64,000 bases of DNA, from assembly GCA_031273455.1 (NCBI GenBank), contig JAISRZ010000096.1, positions 1 to 64,000 on the forward strand. Reading direction: 5' to 3'. The position numbers and the translations under genes were made by a program. Under the pieces are notes generated by a model. The model saw only the letters and a list, made by a program, of their open reading frames with translations. It ran no database searches and was not told the DNA's origin. The stretch's first letter is position 1; each line of letters opens with the position of its first letter. Source of the stretch: Deltaproteobacteria bacterium. Lineage in GTDB: Bacteria > Desulfobacterota > Desulfarculia > Adiutricales > Adiutricaceae. This document shows, piece by piece, positions 33,511 to 42,645 of the stretch.

Positions 33511-36113
33511 GCCCCCCGAAAATTCCCCCCGTGGGCCTCACCCCAGCTTTAAAGCAGTGGTTCGCGGTCAAAGAGTCTTACCCGGAAGCGGTGCTCTTCT
33601 TTCAGATGGGGGATTTTTACGAGCTCTTCTTTGAGGACGCCACCTTAGTGGCCCCGCTTTTGGATTTAACCTTAACCAGCCGCCAAAAGCTGGGCGATGA
33701 GCCCGTCCCCATGTGCGGGGTCCCTTTATCCGCTGGGGAAGGTTACATTAGCCGCTTAGCCCAAATGGGCCATAAGATCGCCGTCTGCGACCAAGTGGGC
33801 CCTTTACCCAACCGGGGGTTAGCCGAGCGAGTGGTCAAAAGAGTGGTCACCCCGGCCACCATCCTGGCCGCCGACAAAGAGGGGTCTAGTTACTTAGTGG
33901 CCCTCCAGCACGACCGCCCAGCCAACGCCTTCGCTTTAGCCGCGGTGGACATCGCCACCGGGGACTTTATCTTAGGCCAATGGCTGGGGGAAACCGGCCT
34001 TTTAACCGAGCTAACGGCCTTAGAGCCGGCGGAGGTGGCCCTGCCCGAGGACGCCTCAGAGGAATTGACCGCCCTAGCCAATTCCTTAGGCGTTTTAGTC
34101 ACCCGCTTACCGAACGAAGCTTTTGACCCGGCCAATTATTTAGCCAACTGGCGGACCGCTTTTGGCGAGGATTTCGCCCCGGATCCCGCCGATAGCCCTT
34201 TGTCCTTAGCCGTGGGCTCGGCGGCTTTAGGTTATTGCTTAGCCTTGACCCCGGGGGGTAATTTAAGCCACTTAGCTAGCCCTCGGCGGCTTTGGGCTAG
34301 CCCGTACTTAGGGTTAGACGAAGCCGCGGTGAGGAACTTGGAGTTAATCCATTCTTTGCGGGACAACAGCCAAGAAAGGACCATCTATAAGCTTTTAGCC
34401 CAAAACGTCACGCCCATGGGCGGGCGGCTCTTAAAGGATTGGCTCTTACGGCCCTTATACGCCAAAAGCGAAATCACCTTACGCCATGAGGCCGTGGAAA
34501 ACTTATTGGTCGATAGTTTAACCCGGGATAGTTTAACCGAGCTTTTAAAAAAGACCCAAGACCTAGAAAGGGCTTTAGGCCGCTTAACTTTAGGCCGTGG
34601 GGCCTTACGGGATTTATGGGCCGTTAAAGCCACTTTAACCCAAGCCGGGCCCTTAAAGGAGCTTTTAAGCCAAGCTAAGGCCCCCCTATTACGCGACTTA
34701 GCCAATAAAATCGTTCCTCCAGCCAACTTACTGGATAAACTGACTAATATCTTAACCGACGACGCTTTAAACCCCAGCGAGGGCCAAGTGGTCCGCTCCG
34801 GGGTCAGCCCCAAACTGGATGAGCTCCGGGATCTAGAGACCGGCGGCAAACAAAAGATCGCCGCTTTGGAGGCCCAAGAGCGGGCGGCCTCGGGCATTAA
34901 TAATCTTAAAGTCGGCTTTAACAAGGTTTTTGGCTATTATCTGGAAGTCACGAAATCCAACTTAAAAGCCGCCCCCAGTCGTTGGCAAAGGAAACAGACC
35001 ATCGCCACCGGGGAGAGGTTTGTGACCCCGGAATTAAAAGAGTGGGAAGAGAAGATCTTAACCGCTGGGGAGAACCGCTTAAAATTAGAGGAACTCATCA
35101 TCGAGAACCTAAAACGGGCGGTGGCTAATAAGGCCCCAGAATTAAAAGCCCTAGCCGCTAACTTGGCCACGGTGGACGCTTTAGCCGCCTTGGCCTTAAC
35201 CGCTTTAAAACGCTCTTGGGCCAGACCTGAGTTAACGGACGATGATATTATTGACATTAAAGGCGGGCGCCACCCGGTGGTCGAGGCCTACCTGCCAGCC
35301 GGGGAGACCTTTGTGGCCAATGACATCCGCCTCTCCCCCTGGGAAAAGCTTTTGATCATCACTGGCCCCAACATGGCCGGTAAATCCACGGTCTTAAGGC
35401 AAACGGCCTTAATGGTTATCTTAAACCAGATGGGTTCCTTTGTGCCGGCCGAAAAAGCCTTACTCTCCATGCGCGATCAGGTTTTCACCAGAGTGGGGGC
35501 CGCTGACGATTTAGCCCGGGGCCAATCGACTTTTATGGTGGAAATGAGCGAAACCGCCCATATCTTAAAAAAAGCCACGCCCAAAAGCTTAGTTATTTTA
35601 GATGAGGTCGGTCGGGGCACCTCCACTTTTGATGGGTTAGCCATCGCCTGGGCCGTGGCCGAGTATCTGCATGATTTGGCCCACCGGGGGGTTCCCACCC
35701 TTTTCGCCACCCATTACCATGAGCTAGTGGATTTAGCCCGGTATAAGCCTTTAACCCGCAACTACAACGTCTCGGTCAAAAAATGGGGTCAGACCGTGGT
35801 CTTTTTGCGGCGTTTGGCCCCGGGCGGGGCGAGCCGCAGCTATGGGCTGACCGTGGCCGGTTTAGCCGGGTTACCCAGCCGGGTCATCGCCCGGGCCGGG
35901 GAGGTTTTAGCCGATCTGACTAAACGCCACCGCCATCTAGTAAGGCCGCCCGACTTTGCGGGCGACCTTTTTGAGAAAGCTGGGTTAACCGACGATCCGC
36001 CGCTGGCCTTGGTGAGAAAGCTCAGTCAGATTAAACTGGAGGAGTTAACCCCCTTAGAGGCCTTTGACCTTTTAGCCGAGCTGAAAGCCACAGCTTTAGA
36101 GACCATCGCTTGA
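33507..36113 (+). CDS. mutS: DNA mismatch repair protein MutS
   Basis: An 868-residue mismatch sensor. The mismatch-reading loop is present (FFQMGDFYELFFEDA, with Phe37 and Glu39 corresponding to the Phe-x-Glu motif). The ATPase has Walker A GPNMAGKSTVLRQTA, Walker B LVILDEVGRGTSTFDG and the His switch FATHYHEL. Its start is a TTG inside the stop of the HIT gene, and its own stop overlaps the next TTG. mutL is not in the window. Full length and intact, so mismatch repair is not obviously lost despite the many tandem repeats around. Confidence 0.97.
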   Translation: MSPPKIPPVGLTPALKQWFAVKESYPEAVLFFQMGDFYELFFEDATLVAPLLDLTLTSRQKLGDEPVPMCGVPLSAGEGYISRLAQMGHKIAVCDQVGPLPNRGLAERVVKRVVTPATILAADKEGSSYLVALQHDRPANAFALAAVDIATGDFILGQWLGETGLLTELTALEPAEVALPEDASEELTALANSLGVLVTRLPNEAFDPANYLANWRTAFGEDFAPDPADSPLSLAVGSAALGYCLALTPGGNLSHLASPRRLWASPYLGLDEAAVRNLELIHSLRDNSQERTIYKLLAQNVTPMGGRLLKDWLLRPLYAKSEITLRHEAVENLLVDSLTRDSLTELLKKTQDLERALGRLTLGRGALRDLWAVKATLTQAGPLKELLSQAKAPLLRDLANKIVPPANLLDKLTNILTDDALNPSEGQVVRSGVSPKLDELRDLETGGKQKIAALEAQERAASGINNLKVGFNKVFGYYLEVTKSNLKAAPSRWQRKQTIATGERFVTPELKEWEEKILTAGENRLKLEELIIENLKRAVANKAPELKALAANLATVDALAALALTALKRSWARPELTDDDIIDIKGGRHPVVEAYLPAGETFVANDIRLSPWEKLLIITGPNMAGKSTVLRQTALMVILNQMGSFVPAEKALLSMRDQVFTRVGAADDLARGQSTFMVEMSETAHILKKATPKSLVILDEVGRGTSTFDGLAIAWAVAEYLHDLAHRGVPTLFATHYHELVDLARYKPLTRNYNVSVKKWGQTVVFLRRLAPGGASRSYGLTVAGLAGLPSRVIARAGEVLADLTKRHRHLVRPPDFAGDLFEKAGLTDDPPLALVRKLSQIKLEELTPLEAFDLLAELKATALETIA

Positions 36114-37993
36114 GACCTAGTCCGCTCGTCATAGCTTTTAACCAGGCCCTCTGGGGGATCTTAGGGTCCTTGGCTCTGGTGATCGCCTTTGGCCCCAGCC
36201 CTCTGTGGGCCGCTGGGGAGTTAGCCCGAGCCCAAAGCGCCCGGGAGCTTTTTCTCCAAGGGATATCCACCAAGACCCGGGCCGACTTTTTGTCTTTAAT
36301 CGAGCGCTTTGAGGAAGCCGCGACAGCCCAGGTTAAACCGGAGCCCGCGGCCAAGGCCAGGTCCTTAGGGGCCGAGCTAGCCTGGATGAGTTACGAGCGG
36401 TTTAAAGAAAGCCCGGACGTCAAAAAAACCTTGGACCTCGCCCGGCGGGTCATTAGAAACTGCCCCCGGTGCGAGGCGGCCCCTTTAGCCCAGGTCTTAA
36501 TTGGCCGGGCCTTAATCGCCGAGAACCGCCTGGATGAGGCTTATCGGGAGTTATTAAAGGTTGAGCTAAACTTTCCTAGAAGTTCGGAAAGAGCCACGGC
36601 TCGGGCTTTAATGACCTCCTTAAGGGCTGGCCGGACCCCGCCGCCCTCGCCGGACGTCGCTAGAGGGGATAAACCCCCGGCGAACTCTCTTTCGTCCCCG
36701 GGGTCCAGTTCCCCGAAAACCCCTAACCCGCCGATTTCGCCCCCCGATTCGGTTAAACCCCCGGATAAACCCCCGGTTACGCCCTCGGTTACACCGCCGG
36801 TTAAACCATCGGTTAAAACCGTTAAAGTTACCCACCCCAAAACCCCGAAAGGCCGAAGCGACGGGATGCCCCAGGTTTATGGCTTAAACTTGGTGGATTA
36901 TGGCGACTATGAGGAGATTATCGCTTACATTGACCAGGTCACCCCGTACCTCTATAACCTTTTACCCCCAACCCCGGGGGGTCGATTTCGGGTGTACGCG
37001 GATTTTAAAGGGGCTAAACTATACCCCCAGATTAAAGAGCGCTTAAATAAATCCACGGATCTGGTAAAACTTGTTAAGGTTAGCCAACTAAACGCCGATA
37101 CGGTCCGCTTAGTGGCCGATCTGCCAGGCCCGTGGGCTTATCGGCCCTTATTTCTGGATAACCCCAACCGCTTGGTCATCCAAGTGGCCCAAGAGGCCAG
37201 CGATCTCCCGGGGCCAGAGCCCGAAGTCCCGCCGTCCCCGCCAGTTAAAAAAGAGCCCAAAGCCACAACCCCGGTTAAACCGGCGCGCGGCCCCGCCTCT
37301 TCACTCGCCCGGCAATTGGGTTTAAAGATCCGCAAGGTGGTTATCGATCCCGGTCATGGCGGAAAAGACACCGGGGCCTCGGGCCATGGGGTTAAGGAAA
37401 AGGACGTGGCCTTAAAGGTGGGGCTCCTCTTGGCCGAAAAAATTAGGAGCCGCTTAGGGTTAACCGTGATCCTAACTCGGGACGCCGATAAGTTTGTGAC
37501 CTTGGACCGGCGCTCGCGGATCACCCGGGAAAGCCAAGGCGATCTTTTTATCTCCATCCACGTTAACGCCAATAGCTTGGCTAAGGTGGAGGGGTTTGAG
37601 ACTTATATTTTAAACTTCACCGACAACCCAGCGGCTTTGGAGACCGCGGCCCGGGAAAACGCGGTTTCGGACAAATCCATGTCCGAGATGTTTAATATCT
37701 TGGAGCTCATCGCCAAAAACACCCGGGTGGCCGAGTCGCGGGTCTTGGCCAAATCGCTCCACGCTAACGCCCTAACCTCGATGCGGTCAAAATATAAGGT
37801 CCGGGACTTGGGGGTGAAAGAAGCGGTCTTTTTAGTCTTAGTCAACATGAACGTCCCCGCGGCTCTACTCGAGATCGGCTTTGTCACCAACGCCGCCGAC
37901 GCGGCTCGTCTGACCCAAGAGGAGTACTTGGACTTAATGACCGATGGGCTGGTGGTTGGGTTAAAGGCCTATATCGCTGGGCTCCCCAAATAA
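36110..37993 (+). CDS. N-acetylmuramoyl-L-alanine amidase (AmiC-type) with AMIN domain
   Basis: A 627-residue periplasmic cell-wall amidase. There is a signal sequence (LGSLALVIAFGPSPLWA), a TPR-like helical region (about 40-185), and a long Pro/Lys/Ser/Thr linker (185-245, KPPDKPPVTPSVTPP). An AMIN-type beta domain (about 250-365), a second linker, and Amidase_3 from about 405 follow. Zinc ligands are in VVIDPGHGGKD, VKEKDVAL and FISIHVNAN, with the general-base Glu in LLEIGFVTNA. Start is TTG, overlapping mutS by four bases. It probably works in daughter-cell separation. The long N-terminal TPR region is an addition to the usual AMIN-amidase plan. Confidence 0.94.
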   Translation: MRPSPLVIAFNQALWGILGSLALVIAFGPSPLWAAGELARAQSARELFLQGISTKTRADFLSLIERFEEAATAQVKPEPAAKARSLGAELAWMSYERFKESPDVKKTLDLARRVIRNCPRCEAAPLAQVLIGRALIAENRLDEAYRELLKVELNFPRSSERATARALMTSLRAGRTPPPSPDVARGDKPPANSLSSPGSSSPKTPNPPISPPDSVKPPDKPPVTPSVTPPVKPSVKTVKVTHPKTPKGRSDGMPQVYGLNLVDYGDYEEIIAYIDQVTPYLYNLLPPTPGGRFRVYADFKGAKLYPQIKERLNKSTDLVKLVKVSQLNADTVRLVADLPGPWAYRPLFLDNPNRLVIQVAQEASDLPGPEPEVPPSPPVKKEPKATTPVKPARGPASSLARQLGLKIRKVVIDPGHGGKDTGASGHGVKEKDVALKVGLLLAEKIRSRLGLTVILTRDADKFVTLDRRSRITRESQGDLFISIHVNANSLAKVEGFETYILNFTDNPAALETAARENAVSDKSMSEMFNILELIAKNTRVAESRVLAKSLHANALTSMRSKYKVRDLGVKEAVFLVLVNMNVPAALLEIGFVTNAADAARLTQEEYLDLMTDGLVVGLKAYIAGLPK

Positions 37994-38114
37994 AATACCC
38001 GTTTAATAACCAAGTCGCCTTAGGCGAGCGGATTAAAAACTCTATATTCTAACTATCTAACAACTATCAAAAACCCATAAATTTAAGTTATTTAAAAATA
38101 AGGCCACGATAAAC

Positions 38115-40556
38115 ATGATCAAATTAAAAAAAGCCGAAAACGTTCTACCCGCCCCTTTGGCCATTGATAAAGACATTCAAAAGGCCTTAAAAAACGCTCT
38201 TTACGTGGGGATAGATTTTGGGACTTCCAACACCGTGGTTAGTTACCTCTCTTACAACCCCCAAAACCGCCTCATAGCCCAACCGTTCGCCTTGGCCCAA
38301 CCGACTATTGAAGGCGAGCCGGCGGTCTTGGAGCTGGTTAATAGCGTTTTAGCCTATCGCCCCCCTAAGCTTCTCTTTGGCCGGGAGGCCTATAACTTAC
38401 GGACCGACCTTTTTGAGGGCAAGAACTGCTTTTCCTCTTTTAAGATGCGCTTAGGCTTAGACGAAGGGCCCTCCTACCCGGAGACGGTCTTAAGTAAGGC
38501 CGCTAAAGGCCCTTACGTCATTGAGACAGCCACGGACGCGACCCGGGAGTTTTTTATCGGCCTTTACGCTTCCATCAAATCCGCGGTTAAAAAACTAGGT
38601 TTACCGGAAAAGATCTACTTCGCCGTCTCGGTCCCGGCCTCCTTTGAGGCCAACCAACGGCGCGATTTACTGACGGCGATCAATGAGGCCGGTTTTCCGG
38701 TCGATGAGTCCTGTTTGATCGATGAGCCCAACGCGGCCTTTTTAAGTTATTTTTTCGCGACCTATATAGACCCTCAAGATAACGATTTGACCCACTTATT
38801 AACCACCAAAAAGAAAGCTAACATCTTAATTTATGACTTTGGGGCGGGCACTTGCGACGTTTCGATCTTAGAAATAAAGTTTGACCAGAAAAAATCCTTT
38901 TTCACTTCCAGAAATATGGCCATTTCCCGGTTCACGGCCTTAGGCGGCGATGACCTGGATCGGGCCATTAGCCAGGAAATCTTGATCCCCCAGTTATTGC
39001 GCTCCAACCCCGAGTACCAGCCCTTAGGTCGGCATATCGCGGAAAAGTTGGTCCCGAGGTTAATGCCGGTGGCGGAACGCTTAAAAGTTATCGCCATGGA
39101 ATACCTAACCTTGAGGAATCTAACCACTTTAAAAGATATTAGGCTCCATGAGCCAGTGACCTTCGCCACCCAAGGGATTAAACCCTTTAAAATTAATAGT
39201 AATTGTCTATCTTTACCTAACCCCAAACTGACTTTAGAAGAATTAGGCCGAATCCATCAAGAGTTTGTGGTTAAAAAGACCACTAAATATCAGCCGCTCC
39301 ACGTTTTTGGGCCCATTGACGACGCTCTTATGAAAGCCCAAATCTCGCCAGACCAACTGGATTTTCTTATCTTTATCGGCGGTAGCTCCCATAACCCCTT
39401 GGTCCGGCAAGCTATTTTAAGCGAGTTGCCGTCCAATATTGAGGTTATTATCCCCGCCGATCTTCAACGCCATGTCTCTATTGGGGCCAGTTACCATTCT
39501 TTGTACTATCACGCCCTAAAAATAGACATGATTAAACCCATCACCCCGGAAACTATCTTTGTCATCACTAAAGACGAAAAACTAAAGGAACTGATTCCGG
39601 CCTCCACCCCGGTTCCCACGGAAAAAGAATACCTGACGCGGCTAAAGGTCCCAGAAGATCGCCAGGCGATGATTGAGCTCCCCATTTGCGTGGGCAGCGC
39701 GGCTAAGCTTTTGGGGGTTCTCCAAATACCGGCCCCAACTTTTCAGGGCTTTCCAGAAAAGGCCGAGGTTGAGGTGACCGCCGCCATCACCCAGGAAAAA
39801 TCCTTAAAAATAGACGTGGAGGTTTTAGGCCTTAAAATTCCCACGGTCTTCCTTAACCCTTTAGCCAATCGGCCTTTAACCGAGGTCGAACAGACCTTCC
39901 TAGCGGCCAAAAAGCTCTATAACATCGCCTTACTGGAATCCGGCGGGCGTCCCCCAGTGGCCACGCTCCTCAATTACGCCCACGCGGCCATTAAGGCTAA
40001 AGATTACCAAACCGCGGTCGATACGCTAATCACCGCCTGTCGCTTGGATCCGAAGCTAGATAAGGCCACCGATATAGCCTATTGTTACGCCCAACTGGGT
40101 AACGTTAAACGGACTAACGATTGGACCGCCCGAGCCTATGACCAGAAGAAAAACTATTTAACCGCTTATAACTTAGCGGTTGATAAAGACGGTCAAGAAA
40201 AAATCACTCTTTTACGTGAGTCTTTAAGTTATAATAGTGATTTTACCTACGCGTTATATGATTTAGGGATGGAACTATATATAAACGATAACCCTGAACA
40301 CCAGATTCATTTAAATAAATTCACCCAGCTGGTTAAAGAAGATATTAAATATGGTAGAAAAGTCAATCAACGGCTTTTGGAATGTCTTAAAAAAATCGGT
40401 AAATTGTTTCATAATGAAAAACTTATTAGCTTGGCCGAAGGAGAGCTTTTAAAAAGCCGAGGAACTAGCCCAGGCTCTAGCCCGAAAAAAGCCCCGTATA
40501 AGGAGAAGAACCTCACCATCGCTAAAAACGCCCCTAAAAACAAAATTAATGACTAA
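38115..40556 (+). CDS. Hsp70-family ATPase with C-terminal helical repeats
   Basis: An 813-residue actin-fold ATPase that is not DnaK. Phosphate-1 motif YVGIDFGTSNTVVSYL, connect-1 VSVPASFEANQRRDLL, phosphate-2 NILIYDFGAGTCDVSILEI and adenosine motif FLIFIGGSSHNPLV are all present. Residues about 540-610 resemble a short beta substrate domain. From about 620 there are TPR-like helices (LLNYAHAAIKAKDYQTAVDTLITACRLDP) and a Lys-rich end. The 3' third becomes visibly more AT-rich than the 5' part. It is followed after 88 bp by a small superfamily-1 helicase. Its role may be remodelling of a partner. The locus context hints at, but does not prove, defence. Confidence 0.85.
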   Translation: MIKLKKAENVLPAPLAIDKDIQKALKNALYVGIDFGTSNTVVSYLSYNPQNRLIAQPFALAQPTIEGEPAVLELVNSVLAYRPPKLLFGREAYNLRTDLFEGKNCFSSFKMRLGLDEGPSYPETVLSKAAKGPYVIETATDATREFFIGLYASIKSAVKKLGLPEKIYFAVSVPASFEANQRRDLLTAINEAGFPVDESCLIDEPNAAFLSYFFATYIDPQDNDLTHLLTTKKKANILIYDFGAGTCDVSILEIKFDQKKSFFTSRNMAISRFTALGGDDLDRAISQEILIPQLLRSNPEYQPLGRHIAEKLVPRLMPVAERLKVIAMEYLTLRNLTTLKDIRLHEPVTFATQGIKPFKINSNCLSLPNPKLTLEELGRIHQEFVVKKTTKYQPLHVFGPIDDALMKAQISPDQLDFLIFIGGSSHNPLVRQAILSELPSNIEVIIPADLQRHVSIGASYHSLYYHALKIDMIKPITPETIFVITKDEKLKELIPASTPVPTEKEYLTRLKVPEDRQAMIELPICVGSAAKLLGVLQIPAPTFQGFPEKAEVEVTAAITQEKSLKIDVEVLGLKIPTVFLNPLANRPLTEVEQTFLAAKKLYNIALLESGGRPPVATLLNYAHAAIKAKDYQTAVDTLITACRLDPKLDKATDIAYCYAQLGNVKRTNDWTARAYDQKKNYLTAYNLAVDKDGQEKITLLRESLSYNSDFTYALYDLGMELYINDNPEHQIHLNKFTQLVKEDIKYGRKVNQRLLECLKKIGKLFHNEKLISLAEGELLKSRGTSPGSSPKKAPYKEKNLTIAKNAPKNKIND

Positions 40557-40644
40557 AATCACGTAAAATCATTCATAATATTGTTATTACGCGCCTAATT
40601 TAACAGCGCGTTAATCTTTAGCTAAGATATATAGGATTATTCGC

Positions 40645-41856
40645 ATGACCTGGTGGATTCCTGAAAATCAATTATCTGAAAATCAAAATATTCTAATAAA
40701 TTGTTGTGTTTTAGAAAATAATGATTATGTTTGGTTAAGGGGTTTCCCCGGCTCGGGCAAAACTTTATTATTACTACATATCGCTATAAGGTTGTTGTCA
40801 CATAATCTTAAAGCTAAAATTGGCGTTATTACATATACTAACAGCTTAGCGGACCTATTATGTTCATGTCCATTTTTTGACGATCAACCTGATAATGTAA
40901 TTTTTAACTCTCATGTTAGCTTTTATTTGAATAATAGAAAACATTTTGATTATATTTTTATTGATGAAATACAGGATATACCTATTCATCATCTAGCCAA
41001 AATTAAGACAATGGGCGATAAAATTTATTTCGCTGGCGATTTTGATCAAACAATCTACCCCCAAAGATGCTCTATTTCTGAATTGCGCGCATTATTCAAT
41101 CCGCTCGCGGAATATCATCTGACTGAGGTGTTTCGCTTAACGCCCAACGTTTTCGCTCTGGCCAAGCGCGTAGCCGGGGATAATGGCGTGGAGAGCGAAG
41201 TGGCGCTTAACCCGAAAAACCCTAACATCAAGCTAATTGAAGTTGGCGATAGCGAAAAATACGAGGAGGTGGTCTGGATCGTTGAGAACGCTTTAAAACT
41301 GGCTCAACCTGGCCAACCTTCCGCGATCCTCTTTCAATGTCATGATGATATTTTTGATTTTGGATTATATTTGACAACTTATTTTGAGCAAAAATATAAA
41401 ATTAAATCGTATGGTCCTATTCTCCATTTTGGCTCCTCCGAGGACGCCTATAGGTCATTTAACGACACCTGTAAGCGTCATGGGCTTTTTTTTCGATATC
41501 TTAATTATTACAGCGCTAAGTTTGCGGAAAGCGAAGGAATCCCCCTCGTTTATCTCTCCACCATTCATAACGCTAAAGGCTTAGAATTTAACAATGTTTT
41601 TTTACCCAGCCTTACTCAGGGCGCTTTTGTGGACAGCGAGAAAGTCAAAGGTTGGAACCTATTTTTGGTCGCCATCACCCGGACCAGAGAAAATCTTTTC
41701 ATAACCTACCCGACCCACAATTATTTTGATTATATTGATCAATCGCCAGCGTCTATATGCTCGAAACTTTGGCTTAAAGATCTAATTCACCCGCCAACTG
41801 TTAAGAAAGAAGAAGGCCCGGCGGAAGAAGAGGAGGATGAGGGCATCGTTTTTTAG
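40645..41856 (+). CDS. compact UvrD-like superfamily-1 helicase/ATPase
   Basis: A 403-residue SF1 ATPase: motif I LRGFPGSGKTLLLLH, motif II YIFIDEIQD, motif III YFAGDFDQTIYP, motif V STIHNAKGLEFNNVFL and motif VI FLVAITRTRENLFI. It is far shorter than UvrD or Rep (about 700 residues) and appears to lack the 1B/2B insertions, so DNA unwinding is uncertain. It ends in an acidic tail (EEGPAEEEEDEG). Base composition switches within the gene: AT-rich at the 5' end, GC-rich around 41.1-41.35 kb, then AT-rich again. It is adjacent and codirectional to the Hsp70-like gene. Confidence 0.85.
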   Translation: MTWWIPENQLSENQNILINCCVLENNDYVWLRGFPGSGKTLLLLHIAIRLLSHNLKAKIGVITYTNSLADLLCSCPFFDDQPDNVIFNSHVSFYLNNRKHFDYIFIDEIQDIPIHHLAKIKTMGDKIYFAGDFDQTIYPQRCSISELRALFNPLAEYHLTEVFRLTPNVFALAKRVAGDNGVESEVALNPKNPNIKLIEVGDSEKYEEVVWIVENALKLAQPGQPSAILFQCHDDIFDFGLYLTTYFEQKYKIKSYGPILHFGSSEDAYRSFNDTCKRHGLFFRYLNYYSAKFAESEGIPLVYLSTIHNAKGLEFNNVFLPSLTQGAFVDSEKVKGWNLFLVAITRTRENLFITYPTHNYFDYIDQSPASICSKLWLKDLIHPPTVKKEEGPAEEEEDEGIVF

Positions 41857-41870
41857 CCCAAGGGGCGCTA

Positions 41871-42599
41871 TTAAGCTTTAGGGGTCATTTGCGTAATTTG
41901 GCCATCCAAAACTTGACCATTGGCTTTTTTAGTCCGTTTGACCCCATCAGCCCCCCAGGCTCCCCATTGTTTAAAGAAAAAGGGGATGGCCATTTTTTCG
42001 GTCAGCCGCTTAATTGACCTCGCCCACTCGGGCTTCATGACTCGGGCGTTAACCCCGGTTTCTCCACCAACTATGACCCAATTAATATTCTTTAGATCAA
42101 TAAAACCTAAGTCTTCGAGTAACGGCTCACAGGAAATAAACTTTATTGAACAATCAATTTCTCTTAAAAAATCAATCCGTCTTTTGGCTGGGCCATTTTC
42201 CACCGTCACTCCCAGCCAGACATGAGCCGGAGCCGGGTTTTGGGCGAAGTAGTTGGCCATCCTGGCCGCCCGTTTGGTCAATATTTGAAAATAATGCCAT
42301 TTGGCGCTATTGATGGTGGCCATAACCTGGTCGATAAAACTGAACGGTATGGCTTCATGGAAGAGATCGGCCATGGAACAGACAAAAATCGAGCGCGGTC
42401 GTTTCCATTTTAAAGGCTCATTTAAAGAATCATGATGCGCGGTCGGGGTAAACCCTTGGGCGTATTTGGGCGAGCCCATAGCTTGGAGGCGGCGGGCTAG
42501 AGTTTGGGCGTAACAGTTATCGCAGCCAGAGGAAATTTTTGAGCAACCGGTCACGGGGTTCCAGGTCAGGTCGGTCCACTCTATCTTGGTTCCACTCAT
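41871..42599 (-). CDS. DUF5131 / phage Gp37-Gp68-family protein
   Basis: A 242-residue protein of the Gp37/Gp68 family found in phages and defence regions. The N-terminus TKIEWTDLTWNPVTGCSKISSGCDNCYAQTLARRL carries the Cys triad (C-x6-C-x2-C) that probably binds a metal or Fe-S cluster. Conserved blocks SIFVCSMADLFHE, FQILTKRAARM, WLGVTVEN, FISCEPLLEDLG and WVIVGGETG follow. Many relatives are encoded beside a three-Cys-motif partner (TcmP), but none is here. It is divergently placed 46 bp from the adenine methyltransferase, suggesting a shared control region. Activity unknown. Confidence 0.88.
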   Translation of the reverse strand: MSGTKIEWTDLTWNPVTGCSKISSGCDNCYAQTLARRLQAMGSPKYAQGFTPTAHHDSLNEPLKWKRPRSIFVCSMADLFHEAIPFSFIDQVMATINSAKWHYFQILTKRAARMANYFAQNPAPAHVWLGVTVENGPAKRRIDFLREIDCSIKFISCEPLLEDLGFIDLKNINWVIVGGETGVNARVMKPEWARSIKRLTEKMAIPFFFKQWGAWGADGVKRTKKANGQVLDGQITQMTPKA

Positions 42600-42645
42600 T
42601 TAAAAGCCCTTCTAAATAATAGCGCGACTAGAGTAACAATAAATT

